From positions 1 to 64,000 of the forward strand of contig NZ_WYDP01000007.1 of NCBI RefSeq assembly GCF_009904055.1: a DNA stretch of 64,000 nucleotides, given 5' to 3'. The translations under genes were made by a program, and so were the position numbers. This DNA is from Rubellimicrobium sp. CFH 75288 (lineage in GTDB: Bacteria; Pseudomonadota; Alphaproteobacteria; Rhodobacterales; Rhodobacteraceae). Below are positions 38,397 through 48,315 of the stretch, in pieces. Positions within the stretch are counted from its first letter, which is position 1, and every line of letters begins with the position of its first letter. Under the pieces are notes generated by a model. It was not told the DNA's origin. It saw only the letters and a program-made list of their open reading frames with translations, and ran no database searches.

Positions 38397-39326
38397 TCAG
38401 TAGGAGCGGAACCCCCTCCAGAGACGACCTTCGTCGCGGTGGCGACCGCCCGTGACCGCACCATAGGCGGCCGCGGCAAAGGCGATGGCGAATCCGGCCG
38501 CCACCAGGAAGCCGGTCAGCACTGCGCTGCGCCGGGCGGCCTCTCCGGCCTCGCGGACCTGCCGCTCCGCGTCCGCGCGCAGCTGGTTGACCTCCGCGAT
38601 GGCCTGATCGACCCGCGCCTCGGCCTCGGCTGGCGACAGGTTGGTGGTGCGTGCCACTTCCTCGATCAGGATCTGACGGTTTTCGGGCGTGATCTCGCCC
38701 GTCCGGGCAACGTCGAAGAGGGCGTCCCGGGCCACGGGCGAGACGGTGGCGTTGGGGTCCACCTGGACGCCGGTTCCGCGCAGCAGCCGGTTGTTGACCG
38801 CTTCGATGGGGTTGAAGTTGCCCAGATCGAGGCCGCCGTCGTCGGCGAGGGTCGCTGCCCCGCTGGCTGCGCCGCCCACTGCCGCCCCGGCCGCCTGCGC
38901 CACGCCGCCGGCCACGTTGCCGACCGCATTCGCCGCCGTGCCGAGGACGCTGCCTGCGAACCAGACGCCGACGATGACCCCGAGGCCCCAGACGACCATG
39001 CCCTGGATGCTGTCGCGGGCCTGCGATTCGTCATCCGTCAGCCCCTCGACCTTGCGGCGCATGCGGCCGGCGATGTAGCCGCCGGCGCCGTAGGACACGA
39101 TGACCGTGATCAGGGCCCACAGGCCCGTGAGGATCAGGCTGCCCACTCCGCTGCCCTCGCCGGGCCGGAAGGAGAGGGCGGACAGGCCCAGCGCCGCGCC
39201 GAACCCTGCAAAGACGATGCCGATGCCGGTGGCGACGACCGCACCGGCGAAGATGGCCGGCCAGTCCACATAGGGGCCTGCGCCGCCCCCGGCCGAGCCG
39301 GGCGTGATGATGGTCCGTTCTGCCAT
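38397..39326 (-). CDS. Multi-pass membrane protein, unknown function
   Basis: A 309-residue membrane protein that I do not recognise by name. Predicted membrane segments are at about residues 21-50 (WPAIFAGAVVATGIGIVFAGFGAALGL), 63-86 (LILTGLWALITVIVSYGAGGYIAG) and 108-126, plus a Gly/Ala-rich stretch at about 127-155. After a soluble acidic part come a helix rich in charged residues (about 225-262) and a final membrane helix near 265-285. It resembles conserved YrzE/TIGR04086-type envelope proteins of Rhodobacterales in its first half. A 24-residue membrane peptide gene ends just before its start, on the same strand. Confidence 0.78.
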   Translation of the reverse strand: MAERTIITPGSAGGGAGPYVDWPAIFAGAVVATGIGIVFAGFGAALGLSALSFRPGEGSGVGSLILTGLWALITVIVSYGAGGYIAGRMRRKVEGLTDDESQARDSIQGMVVWGLGVIVGVWFAGSVLGTAANAVGNVAGGVAQAAGAAVGGAASGAATLADDGGLDLGNFNPIEAVNNRLLRGTGVQVDPNATVSPVARDALFDVARTGEITPENRQILIEEVARTTNLSPAEAEARVDQAIAEVNQLRADAERQVREAGEAARRSAVLTGFLVAAGFAIAFAAAAYGAVTGGRHRDEGRLWRGFRSY

Positions 39327-39328
39327 GG

Positions 39329-39403
39329 TCAGCGCAGCCCCAGAAGCGACAGGATCGCCAGGACGACCACGATGAGTCCGACGATGTAGATGATTCCGTG
39401 CAT
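39329..39403 (-). CDS. 24-residue single-pass membrane peptide
   Basis: A very short gene encoding one hydrophobic helix, with HGIIYIVGLIVVVLAILS and LLGLR as its parts and only a terminal Arg as charge. A good ribosome site (AAAGGG, about seven bases before the ATG) and its place two bases ahead of the next start support it as a real gene. Peptides with this pattern (IIYIVGLVVVVLAILSFLGL-type) recur in Rhodobacteraceae, from memory. It may act with the following membrane protein. No function is known. Confidence 0.6.
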   Translation of the reverse strand: MHGIIYIVGLIVVVLAILSLLGLR

Positions 39404-39495
39404 ATGTGGCCCTTTCTGATGGCGTCCGCTCACGGACGCGTCATCTGCACGTCATCAACGAGGCAGAACATCCGTTTGTTCCAGACCATCTCGCA

Positions 39496-40101
39496 TCAGC
39501 CGATATAGCGGTCCTTGCGATGATTGATCGCGATGACGAGGTTCAGCACCAGCGCGCCCCATGCGCTGATCGCCACGGTCGCCCAGTCGAGCAGCAGCAG
39601 CGCCGCCCCGAAGAGCGCGACATCGAAGGCCAGTTGCGTCCAGCCGGCCCGGAAGCCCGTCCGATCCTGGAGCAGCAGCGCCAGGATCCCCACACCTCCG
39701 AGCGAGGCGCCGTGGCGGAACAGCGCGAGAAGTCCCACTCCCGTGACGAGCCCGAACAGGGCTGCGCCGAACACGGGATCGAGCCAGGCGAACCCGACCC
39801 ATCGGGGCATGAGGGCCGACAGGCCGGACAGGGCGGCGACGGCCACGAAGGTCTTGACCACGAAGGCCCCACCGAGGCGTCGCCAGCCCAGCCAGTAGAA
39901 GGGCAGGTTGACGACGAAGAACACTGCGCCGAACGGCCAGCCCGTCGCATAGGAGATCAGCACCGCGAGGCCCGCCGTCTGGCCCGTGACGAGGCCCAGA
40001 TGGGTCAGGATCGTGATGCCGAAGGCTGCGAGGACCACACCGGCGGCCAGACCCTGCACATCGTCTAGGACGCCGTGCGGGGCCGGCGCGGGCGCATTCA
40101 T
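39496..40101 (-). CDS. YitT-family membrane protein
   Basis: A 201-residue inner-membrane protein of the YitT/DUF161 family with five or six predicted helices. It opens with the family's first helix ([36 protein letters not shown]), includes [17 protein letters not shown] and [15 protein letters not shown], and ends in a short cytosolic tail. The soluble DUF2179 domain of longer YitT proteins is missing, as in many proteobacterial members. The ATG overlaps the icd stop by four bases, so both are on one transcript. Transport substrate unknown. Confidence 0.86.
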   Translation of the reverse strand: MNAPAPAPHGVLDDVQGLAAGVVLAAFGITILTHLGLVTGQTAGLAVLISYATGWPFGAVFFVVNLPFYWLGWRRLGGAFVVKTFVAVAALSGLSALMPRWVGFAWLDPVFGAALFGLVTGVGLLALFRHGASLGGVGILALLLQDRTGFRAGWTQLAFDVALFGAALLLLDWATVAISAWGALVLNLVIAINHRKDRYIG

Positions 40102-41312
40102 CCCGCCAGAGCGCGGTTGAGGTATTCGTCCACCTTCTCGAGAAAGCCCATCGTGGTCAGCCATTTCTGATCCGGTCCCACGAGCAGCGCGAGGTCCTTG
40201 GTCATCCAGCCGTCCTCGACCGCCTGGACTGTCACCCGTTCGAGCGTCTCCGCGAAGCGCATCAGTTCGGCATTGCTGTCGAGCTTGGCGCGATGCTTGA
40301 GGCCGCCGGTCCAGGCGAAGATGGAGGCGATCGAGTTGGTGGAGGTCTCCTTGCCCTTCTGATGCTCGCGGTAGTGGCGGGTCACGGTGCCGTGGGCGGC
40401 CTCGGCCTCCACCGTCTTGCCGTCCGGCGTCATCAGGACCGAGGTCATGAGGCCCAGCGAGCCGAAGCCCTGCGCCACGGTGTCGGACTGCACGTCGCCG
40501 TCGTAGTTCTTGCAGGCCCAGACATAGCCGCCCGACCACTTGAGCGCAGAGGCCACCATGTCGTCGATCAGGCGGTGTTCGTAGGTCAGGCCGCGTTTCT
40601 TGAACTCGTCGGCGAACTCCTCGTCGAAGACCTTCTGGAAGAGATCCTTGAAGCGGCCGTCATAGGCCTTGAGGATTGTGTTCTTGGTCGAAAGATAGAC
40701 CGGGAAGTTGCGTGCGAGTCCGTAGTTGAAGGAGGCGCGGGCGAAGTCGGTGATGGAGTCGTCGAGGTTGTACATCGCCATCGCCACGCCGGGGCCGGGC
40801 GAGCGGAACACCTCCTTCTCGATGGTCTGGCCGTCATCCCCGACAAAGCGGATGGTCAGGGTGCCCTTGCCGGGAAACAGGAAGTCGGTGGCGCGGTACT
40901 GGTCGCCGAAGGCGTGGCGACCGACGACGATCGGCTTGGTCCAGTGGGGCACGAGGCGGGGGACGTTCTTGCAGATGATGGGTTCGCGGAAGATCACGCC
41001 GCCCAGGATGTTGCGGATCGTCCCATTGGGAGACTTCCACATCTGCTTGAGACCGAATTCCTCCACCCGCGCCTCGTCGGGGGTGATGGTGGCGCATTTG
41101 ACGCCGACGCCATGCTCCTTGATCGCATAAGCCGCGTCGATCGTGACCTGGTCGTTGGTGCGGTCCCGCTCCTCGATGCCGAGGTCGTAATACTTCAGGT
41201 CGATGTCGAGATAGGGCAGGATCAGCTTCTGCTTGATGAACGCCCAGATGATCCGGGTCATCTCGTCGCCGTCGAGTTCGACGACGGGGTTTTCAACCTT
41301 GATCTTCGACAT
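40098..41312 (-). CDS. icd: NADP-dependent isocitrate dehydrogenase, eukaryote-like
   Basis: A 404-residue homodimeric isocitrate dehydrogenase of the type shared by mitochondria and many alphaproteobacteria. It opens [20 protein letters not shown] and carries the substrate loop [37 protein letters not shown] (metal-binding Asp residues), [12 protein letters not shown] and NPIASIFAW-like [11 protein letters not shown]. It makes 2-oxoglutarate and NADPH in the TCA cycle. A second, unrelated-subtype IDH begins at the right edge of the window. The ATG has GGGGGAG five bases upstream. The 150-base upstream gap holds an inverted repeat at 41,373. Confidence 0.97.
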   Translation of the reverse strand: MSKIKVENPVVELDGDEMTRIIWAFIKQKLILPYLDIDLKYYDLGIEERDRTNDQVTIDAAYAIKEHGVGVKCATITPDEARVEEFGLKQMWKSPNGTIRNILGGVIFREPIICKNVPRLVPHWTKPIVVGRHAFGDQYRATDFLFPGKGTLTIRFVGDDGQTIEKEVFRSPGPGVAMAMYNLDDSITDFARASFNYGLARNFPVYLSTKNTILKAYDGRFKDLFQKVFDEEFADEFKKRGLTYEHRLIDDMVASALKWSGGYVWACKNYDGDVQSDTVAQGFGSLGLMTSVLMTPDGKTVEAEAAHGTVTRHYREHQKGKETSTNSIASIFAWTGGLKHRAKLDSNAELMRFAETLERVTVQAVEDGWMTKDLALLVGPDQKWLTTMGFLEKVDEYLNRALAG

Positions 41313-41372
41313 CGGGACTCCCCCTGAGCGCTGTTCGGCGCCGCTATAGCGCGGCCACGAGACGAAGGGTAG

Positions 41373-41390
41373 GGTATGCCGTCGTATACC
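41373..41390. promoter_or_regulatory. Inverted repeat upstream of icd
   Basis: GGTAT and ATACC are five-base arms around GCCGTCGT, 61 bases ahead of the icd start. A TATAGC box lies between this repeat and the gene. It could be an operator; no regulator is identified. Confidence 0.3.
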
Positions 41391-41463
41391 GAGGAAGCCC
41401 GAATCCTCCTGCCGTCATGTGTAGCGCGGACAGGTTAAGAAATGGTTGACGGCGCGCGCCCGA

Positions 41464-41745
41464 TCAGTGGCCGCCGGGCTCCGGCGCATCGAGGATCGGT
41501 CCGGCGCCGATCTCCGTCCGGGCGCCGCCCGAGGGCCCCTTCGCCAGCCGTGCCTCGAGTGCCTTGCGCGCCCGGCGCTCGGCCAGACGCACCCGGATGG
41601 CGGTCATGTAGGCTTCCTGCGTCGTGGGCGAGGAGGCCCCGAGAACCGCCGAGATCTCGGTGATCAGCCCCTCGTCCCCGAGCTCGTCCGCCGCGGCGAT
41701 CACGTCGCGGGCGAGCGCGTCCGCCAGTTCCTCGGCCACCCGCAT
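41464..41745 (-). CDS. Small helical protein, unknown function
   Basis: A 93-residue, strongly helical and charged protein with no domain I can name. It begins MRVAEELADALARDVIAAADELG and contains an RVRLAERRARKALEARLA amphipathic stretch before a flexible Gly/Pro-rich end. Its ATG overlaps the stop of the alpha/beta hydrolase by one base (TGATG), so it is translationally coupled to that gene. No membrane or signal sequence is seen. The coupling is the main evidence that it is real. Confidence 0.65.
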   Translation of the reverse strand: MRVAEELADALARDVIAAADELGDEGLITEISAVLGASSPTTQEAYMTAIRVRLAERRARKALEARLAKGPSGGARTEIGAGPILDAPEPGGH

Positions 41746-42398
41746 CAGCGCGTCGTCTCCGTCAAGCGGCGGCGGACATAGGCCTTGACCGTCTCGATCA
41801 TGCGATCCATGTGCGGGTCCTCGAAGAAATGGCCCGCGCCCTCGAGCACCTCGTGGGTGATGGTGATGCCCTTCTGCTCGTGCAGCTTGTTGACGAGCGC
41901 GAGCGTGTCGGCGGGCGGCGCCACGCGGTCGGCCGAGCCGTTGATGATGAGGCCCGAGGCGGGGCAGGGGGCAAGGAAGCTGAAATCGTACATGTTGGCG
42001 GGCGGCGAGACGGAGACGAAGCCCGTGATCTCGGGCCGGCGCATCAGAAGCTGCATCCCGATCCACGCGCCGAAGGAGAAGCCCGCCACCCAGCAGTGCT
42101 TGGCGTTGGTGTTCTGCGCCTGGAGCCAGTCGAGGGCGGCGGCCGCGTCCGACAGCTCTCCGATGCCCTGATCGTACTCGCCCTGGCTGCGGCCCACGCC
42201 GCGGAAGTTGAAGCGCAGGACCGTGAAGCCGATCTCGTGGAAGGCGTAGTGGAGGTTGTAGACCACCCGGTTGTTCATCGTGCCCCCGAATTGCGGATGG
42301 GGGTGCAGGATGATGGCGATGGGGGCGTCCCGGTCCTTCTGGGGGTGGTAGCGGCCTTCGAGCCGGCCCTCGGGGCCGGGGAAGATGACTTCGGGCAT
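41745..42398 (-). CDS. Alpha/beta hydrolase (dienelactone hydrolase-like)
   Basis: A 217-residue alpha/beta-hydrolase. It has the family's HPHPQFGGTMNN oxyanion segment near residue 33, the FNFRGVGRSQG strand, the nucleophile elbow GFSFGAW (Ser near residue 98), an Asp in INGSADRVAPP and the catalytic His in GAGHFF. Proteins of this COG2945 type are usually annotated only as hydrolase. The ATG at 42398 has GAGGGG six bases upstream. It is divergent from iscR, and the 142-base gap carries the iscR promoter palindrome, which might affect both. Confidence 0.9.
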   Translation of the reverse strand: MPEVIFPGPEGRLEGRYHPQKDRDAPIAIILHPHPQFGGTMNNRVVYNLHYAFHEIGFTVLRFNFRGVGRSQGEYDQGIGELSDAAAALDWLQAQNTNAKHCWVAGFSFGAWIGMQLLMRRPEITGFVSVSPPANMYDFSFLAPCPASGLIINGSADRVAPPADTLALVNKLHEQKGITITHEVLEGAGHFFEDPHMDRMIETVKAYVRRRLTETTR

Positions 42399-42426
42399 CA
42401 AGACCCCTCGGGCTGGAACTGCTTTC

Positions 42427-42463
42427 TTGACAGAAAGCGTCAGAAACCTTAGAACAGTTCTAA
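42427..42463 (+). promoter_or_regulatory. iscR-suf promoter with perfect palindrome over the -10
   Basis: The -35 box TTGACA (42427-42432) is consensus. The -10 box TAGAAC (42450-42455) follows after 17 bases. TTAGAACAGTTCTAA (42449-42463), a perfect 7-1-7 inverted repeat, covers the -10. A repressor bound there would block polymerase. IscR, encoded next, is the natural candidate, since Rhodobacter IscR represses iron-sulfur genes. Confidence 0.7.
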
Positions 42464-42540
42464 ACGTGAAGGCCGGCCAGCGACCTGCGCGCCCGAAGTA
42501 AAGAGGCGGCCGCGATGCGTCAACGGTCAGGAGGCAGAAG

Positions 42541-42999
42541 ATGAAGCTCTCGACCAAGGGGCGGTATGCGATGGTGGCGCTGGCGGACATGGCTCTCCAG
42601 CCGGCCGGCTCGGTCGTGGCCCTGGCGGAGATCGCGCGGCGCCAAGATCTGTCGCTGCCCTATCTGGAGCAGCTCTTCGTCAAGCTGCGCCGCGAGGGTC
42701 TGGTCGAGTCGGTGCGGGGCCCCGGGGGCGGCTACCGGCTGGGCCGGCCCGCCTCCGACATCCGCGTGGCCGAGGTGCTGGGCGCCGTTGACGAGACGGT
42801 GAGTGCCCTCCATCGCGGCGCCGCCGCGCGCCATGCGGCCAACGGGACGGAGGCGCAGATCCTGACCGACCGGCTGTGGGAGGGGTTGTCGGCGCAGGTC
42901 TATGTGTTCCTGCACCAGACCCGGCTGTCGGATGTGGTGCGCAACCAGCTCGCCCCCTGTCCGGCGGTTCCGGCGCTTCTGGAGCTTGTGGACGAATGA
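42541..42999 (+). CDS. iscR: Rrf2-family regulator IscR, cysteine-poor Rhodobacter type
   Basis: A 152-residue Rrf2 regulator at the head of the suf operon. The winged HTH is well conserved: KLSTKGRYAMVALADMA, SLPYLEQLFVKLRREGLVESVRGPGGGYRL. In E. coli IscR three cysteines near residues 92-104 bind a 2Fe-2S cluster. Here that loop (HRGAAARHAANGTEAQ) has none, and the only Cys is near residue 140 (LAPCPAVP). Rhodobacter sphaeroides IscR is known to lack the three-Cys motif yet sense iron-sulfur status, so this fits that group. It has AGGAGG six bases before the ATG and overlaps the desulfurase gene by four bases. Confidence 0.92.
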   Translation: MKLSTKGRYAMVALADMALQPAGSVVALAEIARRQDLSLPYLEQLFVKLRREGLVESVRGPGGGYRLGRPASDIRVAEVLGAVDETVSALHRGAAARHAANGTEAQILTDRLWEGLSAQVYVFLHQTRLSDVVRNQLAPCPAVPALLELVDE

Positions 43000-44042
43000 G
43001 CGGCCGAGTCTATCTCGACTGGAATGCCACCGCGCCGCTTCGGCCGGAGGCACGCGCCGCGATGATCGAGGGGCTGGACCTCGTCGGCAACCCGTCCTCG
43101 GTCCATGCGGAGGGCCGGGCCGCCCGCGCGGCGGTGGAGCGCGCGCGCGAGGCGGTGCTGGAGACGCTGGGCGCCGCCGCGTCCGATCTGGTCTTCACGT
43201 CCGGCGCCACCGAGGGGGCGGCCTTGGCGCTGGCGGGGCGCGACCTGCTGTCGGCCCCGATCGAGCACGAGGCGGTCCTGGCCTGGACCCGGCCGGAACT
43301 CGGCGTGGCGCGGGACGGGACGGTGACGCCGCCAGAGCCCGGGAGAGCGACGTTGCAGCTCGCCAATTCCGAGACGGGGATCGTCCAGTCCCTGCCTGCG
43401 GGACTTGCCGTCAGCGATATCACGCAGGGGGTCGGGCGCATTCCCTATGCCCACGACTGGGCCGGGATCGGCATGGCGTTCCTGTCCGGCCACAAGATCG
43501 GCGGGCCCAAGGGGGCGGGCGCGCTGCTCCTGCCGCGCGGCGCGCAGCCCGACGCCCTGCTGCGCGGCGGAGGGCAGGAATCCGGGCGCCGCGCGGGCAC
43601 GGAGAACGTCCCGGCGATCCTGGGTCTGGCTGCGGCCCTGCGGGCCGCGCTGGCGGACCTGTCGGCGGGGATCTGGGCGCGGGTGGAGGAACTTAGAAAT
43701 ATTCTAGAAGGGGCGCTTGAGGCCGCCTCCCCCGACACCATATTGGTGGGGCGCGGCTCTCGGCGGCTGCCCAATACCGTGCTGGCGCTCACACCCGGCT
43801 GGAAGGGGGAGACGCAGGTGATGGCCATGGATCTGGCCGGCTACGCGGTTTCGTCGGGGTCGGCCTGTTCGAGCGGCAAGGTCCGGACCAGCCCGGGTCT
43901 GCGCGCCATGGGCTTCAGCGAGGCGGATGCGGCCTGCGCCCTGCGCATCTCGCTGGGACCCGACACGACCGAGGACGACGTGCTGCGCTTCGCCGACGCC
44001 TGGGCGGCTGCGCGCAGGAGGCAGAGGAGCAGGGCGGCCTGA
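42996..44042 (+). CDS. Cysteine desulfurase (NifS/IscS-like)
   Basis: A 348-residue PLP enzyme that removes sulfur from cysteine. It has [33 protein letters not shown], the PLP lysine in [11 protein letters not shown], and the active-site Cys in [13 protein letters not shown], in a longer class-I loop. It is shorter than E. coli IscS (404 residues) through trimmed loops. It is coupled to iscR by an ATGA overlap and precedes sufB by 28 bases. A second, SufS-type desulfurase ends the operon. Codons around residue 234 (CTT AGA AAT ATT CTA) are AT-rich and rare for this genome, and form a palindrome described separately. Confidence 0.93.
   Translation: MSGRVYLDWNATAPLRPEARAAMIEGLDLVGNPSSVHAEGRAARAAVERAREAVLETLGAAASDLVFTSGATEGAALALAGRDLLSAPIEHEAVLAWTRPELGVARDGTVTPPEPGRATLQLANSETGIVQSLPAGLAVSDITQGVGRIPYAHDWAGIGMAFLSGHKIGGPKGAGALLLPRGAQPDALLRGGGQESGRRAGTENVPAILGLAAALRAALADLSAGIWARVEELRNILEGALEAASPDTILVGRGSRRLPNTVLALTPGWKGETQVMAMDLAGYAVSSGSACSSGKVRTSPGLRAMGFSEADAACALRISLGPDTTEDDVLRFADAWAAARRRQRSRAA
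43693..43707. promoter_or_regulatory. Intragenic near copy of the iscR promoter palindrome
   Basis: TTAGAAATATTCTAG lies inside the desulfurase gene, 364 bases before sufB. It shares TTAGAA-N3-TTCTA with the palindrome at 42,449. The run uses rare AT-rich codons in an otherwise very GC-rich gene, which suggests selection for the DNA sequence itself. Function is inferred. Confidence 0.45.
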
Positions 44043-44070
44043 CGCCCCCTGCAGGAGAAGAGGACACGGC

Positions 44071-45582
44071 ATGGCCGCACTGGACACCATCGACAGTCTG
44101 GACGTCCGCGAGGGCGTGGACGAGGCGACCGTTGCGACTGTCGCTTCGCTCGGCTCCTACAAGTATGGCTGGAACACCGAGATCGAGACCGATTTCGCCC
44201 CGATGGGGCTCGACGAGGAGATCGTCCGGCTGATCTCGCGCAAGAACGGCGAGCCCGCCTGGATGACCGAATGGCGGCTGGCAGCCTTCGCGCGCTGGCA
44301 GCGGATGGAGCATCCCGACTGGGCGATGCTGAAGATCCCGCCGATCGACTTCCAGCAGCAATACTACTACGCGCGACCCAAGAGCATGGAGACGCGGCCC
44401 AAGTCGCTGGACGAGGTCGATCCGAAGCTCCTCGAGACCTACAAGAAGCTGGGCATCCCGCTGCGCGAGCAGGAGATCCTGGCGGGTGTCGAGGGCGCCG
44501 GGCGCAAGGTGGCCGTGGATGCGGTCTTCGACTCGGTGTCGGTGGGCACGACCTTCCGCGAGGAACTGGCCAGGGCCGGGGTGATCTTCTGTTCGATCTC
44601 GGAAGCGATCCGCGAGCATCCCGAGCTGGTCCGCAAGTATCTGGGCAGCGTGGTGCCGCCGTCCGACAACTTCTATGCGACGCTCAACAGCGCGGTCTTC
44701 TCGGACGGGTCGTTCGTCTATGTGCCGCCGGGGGTGCGCTGCCCGATGGAGCTGAGCACCTACTTCCGCATCAACGCCGAGAACACGGGCCAGTTCGAGC
44801 GCACGCTCATCATCGCCGACAAGGGCAGCTACGTGAGCTATCTCGAGGGCTGCACGGCACCCAAGCGCGACACGGCGCAGCTGCACGCTGCGGTGGTGGA
44901 GATCGTGGCCGAGGAGGACGCGGAGGTGAAGTACTCCACCGTCCAGAACTGGTATCCGGGCGATGCGGAGGGGCGCGGCGGCATCCTGAACTTCGTCACC
45001 AAGCGGGCCGATTGCCGGGGCGACCGGTCCAAGGTGATGTGGACGCAGGTCGAGACAGGCAGCGCCATCACCTGGAAATACCCCTCCTGCATCCTGCGCG
45101 GAGACGACAGCCAGGGCGAGTTCTATTCCATCGCCATCACCAACAACCGCCAGCAGGCCGATACCGGCACCAAGATGATCCATCTGGGCAAGCGCACGCG
45201 GTCGCGCATCGTGTCCAAGGGCATCTCGGCTGGCGAGGCGCAGAACACCTATCGCGGACTCGTCTCCATGCATCCCAAGGCCGCCGGGTCGCGCAACTAC
45301 ACCCAGTGCGACTCGCTGCTGATCGGGGATCGGTGCGGCGCCCACACGGTGCCCTATATCGAGGTGCGCAACACCAGTTCCAAGGTCGAGCACGAGGCGA
45401 CGACATCCAAGGTCAACGAGGACCAGCTCTTCTATTGCCGCTCGCGCGGGATGACCGAGGAGGAGGCTGTCGCGCTTGTCGTCAACGGGTTCTGCCGCGA
45501 GGTCCTTCAGGTCCTGCCCATGGAGTTCATGGTGGAGGCCCAGAGCCTCGTGGCCATCTCGCTCGAGGGGAGCGTCGGCTAG
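44071..45582 (+). CDS. sufB: Fe-S scaffold subunit SufB
   Basis: A 503-residue SufB, the core scaffold of the SufBCD complex on which clusters are built. Family blocks include [74 protein letters not shown], the [20 protein letters not shown] stretch and [25 protein letters not shown], which has the conserved Cys acceptor. It ends with [18 protein letters not shown]. The ATG at 44071 has AGGAGAAGAGG upstream. Length is normal. Confidence 0.98.
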   Translation: MAALDTIDSLDVREGVDEATVATVASLGSYKYGWNTEIETDFAPMGLDEEIVRLISRKNGEPAWMTEWRLAAFARWQRMEHPDWAMLKIPPIDFQQQYYYARPKSMETRPKSLDEVDPKLLETYKKLGIPLREQEILAGVEGAGRKVAVDAVFDSVSVGTTFREELARAGVIFCSISEAIREHPELVRKYLGSVVPPSDNFYATLNSAVFSDGSFVYVPPGVRCPMELSTYFRINAENTGQFERTLIIADKGSYVSYLEGCTAPKRDTAQLHAAVVEIVAEEDAEVKYSTVQNWYPGDAEGRGGILNFVTKRADCRGDRSKVMWTQVETGSAITWKYPSCILRGDDSQGEFYSIAITNNRQQADTGTKMIHLGKRTRSRIVSKGISAGEAQNTYRGLVSMHPKAAGSRNYTQCDSLLIGDRCGAHTVPYIEVRNTSSKVEHEATTSKVNEDQLFYCRSRGMTEEEAVALVVNGFCREVLQVLPMEFMVEAQSLVAISLEGSVG

Positions 45583-45660
45583 GATGGCTGGCGGCGTGCA
45601 GGATGCGCGGGTCCGGACCGACCGGACCCGTCCGGCACGGCGGCCGCCGACCGCGCGGGC

Positions 45661-46251
45661 ATGACGGTGCTCGAGCGTCCCCTGTCGGGTCTGCCGCCCG
45701 AAGCCCTGGCGCTGCTGGGCGATCTCGGCCGGCAGGCAGGGACCATCCTCGAATATGGCGCCGGCGGATCGACCGTGGAACTGGCCGATCTGGGCGAGGG
45801 ACGGCTCTTCTCTGTCGAGACGAGCGCGGCCTGGGCGGCGGAGCTGAGGGCATGGTTTGCTGCCCACCCCACACGGCGGTCGGTCGTGGTGCATCACGTC
45901 GATGTCGGACCGGTCGGACGATGGGGATTTCCGCTGGGCCACGCGGCCTGGGACCGGTTTCACCACTATCCTACGAGCGTCTGGGATCGCCACGACTTCG
46001 TTCATCCCGACCTCGTCGTGATCGACGGGCGGTTCCGCCTCGCCTGTTTCCTGACGACGGCGCTGCGGATCGAGAGGCCGGTGACGGTGCTCTGGGACGA
46101 TTATCGGGACAGACGCGAATACCATGCGGCCGAGCGTTATGCCCGGCCGACCAAGATGGCCGGACGGACCGCCCTGTTCCGGCTGGAGCCGCAGATCCTG
46201 CGGCCGTCCGACCTGAGCTGGGTTCTGGACGCCTTCACGAGACCGCGATAG
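45661..46251 (+). CDS. Methyltransferase-like protein between sufB and sufC
   Basis: A 196-residue protein that I cannot name precisely. It has a Rossmann glycine motif ILEYGAGGSTVELA (about residues 28-41), then LFSVETSAAWAAELRAW, as in class I SAM-dependent methyltransferases. LVVIDGRFRLACFLT in the middle resembles the following strands. The N-terminal half thus looks like a SAM-binding fold, with no catalytic motif evident. It lies 78 bases after sufB and 22 bases before sufC, in the suf operon. A direct role in Fe-S assembly is not established. Confidence 0.72.
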   Translation: MTVLERPLSGLPPEALALLGDLGRQAGTILEYGAGGSTVELADLGEGRLFSVETSAAWAAELRAWFAAHPTRRSVVVHHVDVGPVGRWGFPLGHAAWDRFHHYPTSVWDRHDFVHPDLVVIDGRFRLACFLTTALRIERPVTVLWDDYRDRREYHAAERYARPTKMAGRTALFRLEPQILRPSDLSWVLDAFTRPR

Positions 46252-46273
46252 GGCCCCGGGGGCCGAGGAGACG

Positions 46274-47028
<755 letters not shown>

Positions 47029-47032
<4 letters not shown>

Positions 47033-48315
47033 CGGTGCGGACGGATCTGCGCGCGGACGCGACCGCCGCGCTTGTGGCGTCGCGATCCCTTCCGCCGGGC
47101 GGGGGCTGGATCATGCCTGCGCGCGCCGACGCGCTGCGCCGGCTGCGCGCGATGGGCGTTCCCCAGAAGCGGGACGAATACTGGCGCTTCACCGATCCCG
47201 GCTCTCTCGTGGCGCCCCTGCCGCTGCCCGCCGAGCCCATGGCCCCCGAGGACGGAGAGGCGTTCGAGGGGCTCGAGGCGTTGCGCGTGGTCTTCACGGA
47301 CGGGGTGTTCGATCCTGCGGCGTCGGACGATCTGGCGCTGGCGGGGGTCGAGATCGACCGGCTGGCGGCCGTCGCGGAGGCGGACGGACACTGGGCACAG
47401 GACCTGTTCGGCGTTCTCGAGCGGGAGGGGCAGATGCCCGTGCCGCGCCCGCTGGCTGCGCTGAACACCGCGTTCGCGCCGGATGGCATCCTGATCCGGG
47501 TGACCGGCGATCCGGGGCGACCGATCCACATCGTCCAGCGGCATGTCGCGGCCGCCTCGGATGCGATGCTGCACCACGTCGTCCGGGTGGAGCCGGGCGC
47601 CCGTCTGACGCTTCTGACCAGCGGACCGGCAGCGGCGCGGCTCAACAAGGTCATCGAGGTCGATGTGGCCGAGGGAGGCGTGTTCCATCACGTGCGCATG
47701 CAGGGTCGCGATCATGGCCGTCGAGCTGCGACGCACCTGTTCGCCCGCGTGGCGGCCCGGGCCGACTTCCGCTCCTTCACCCTGACGTTCAACGGGGCGC
47801 TGACGCGCAACGAGGCCATCGTGACGCTGGCGGGCGACGAGGCTCGCGCGCATGTCGCGGGGGCGTCGGTGGGGGACGGGGAGTTCCATCACGACGACAC
47901 GGTTTTCGTCACCCACGCCGCCGAGGCCTGCGAGAGCCGGCAGGTGTTCAAGAAGGTGCTCCGCCACGGGGCTGTCGGCGTGTTCCAGGGCAAGATCCTG
48001 GTGCGACCGGGGGCGCAGAAGACCGACGGATACCAGCTGTCGCAGGCGCTGCTGCTCGACGAGCGGAGCCAGTTCCTCGCCAAGCCGGAACTCGAGATCT
48101 ATGCCGATGACGTGAAGTGCTCGCACGGGTCCACGGCTGGCGCGCTCGACCCGGATGCGCTCTTCTATCTGCGGTCGCGCGGCGTGACGGAGGCGGAGGC
48201 CAAGAACCTCCTCACTCTGGCCTTCCTGCGCGAGGCGCTTGACGAGATCGCGGACGAGCGTCTGGCCGAGGATCTGTCGCGCCGGCTGGAGGCCTGGCTG
48301 CGGAGACGAAGCTGA
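47029..48315 (+). CDS. sufD: Fe-S assembly scaffold subunit SufD
   Basis: A 428-residue SufD, partner of SufB. It has the N-terminal helical part with PQKRDEYWRFTDP, then the right-handed beta-helix core, the DDTVFVTHAAEACESRQVFKKVLRHGAVGVFQGKI region and the C-terminal ADDVKCSHGSTAGALDPDALFYLRSRG that ends with LTLAFLREALDEI. The His in CSHGSTAG is involved in cluster formation. ATGA overlap with sufC. Its stop overlaps the next gene by one base. Confidence 0.96.
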
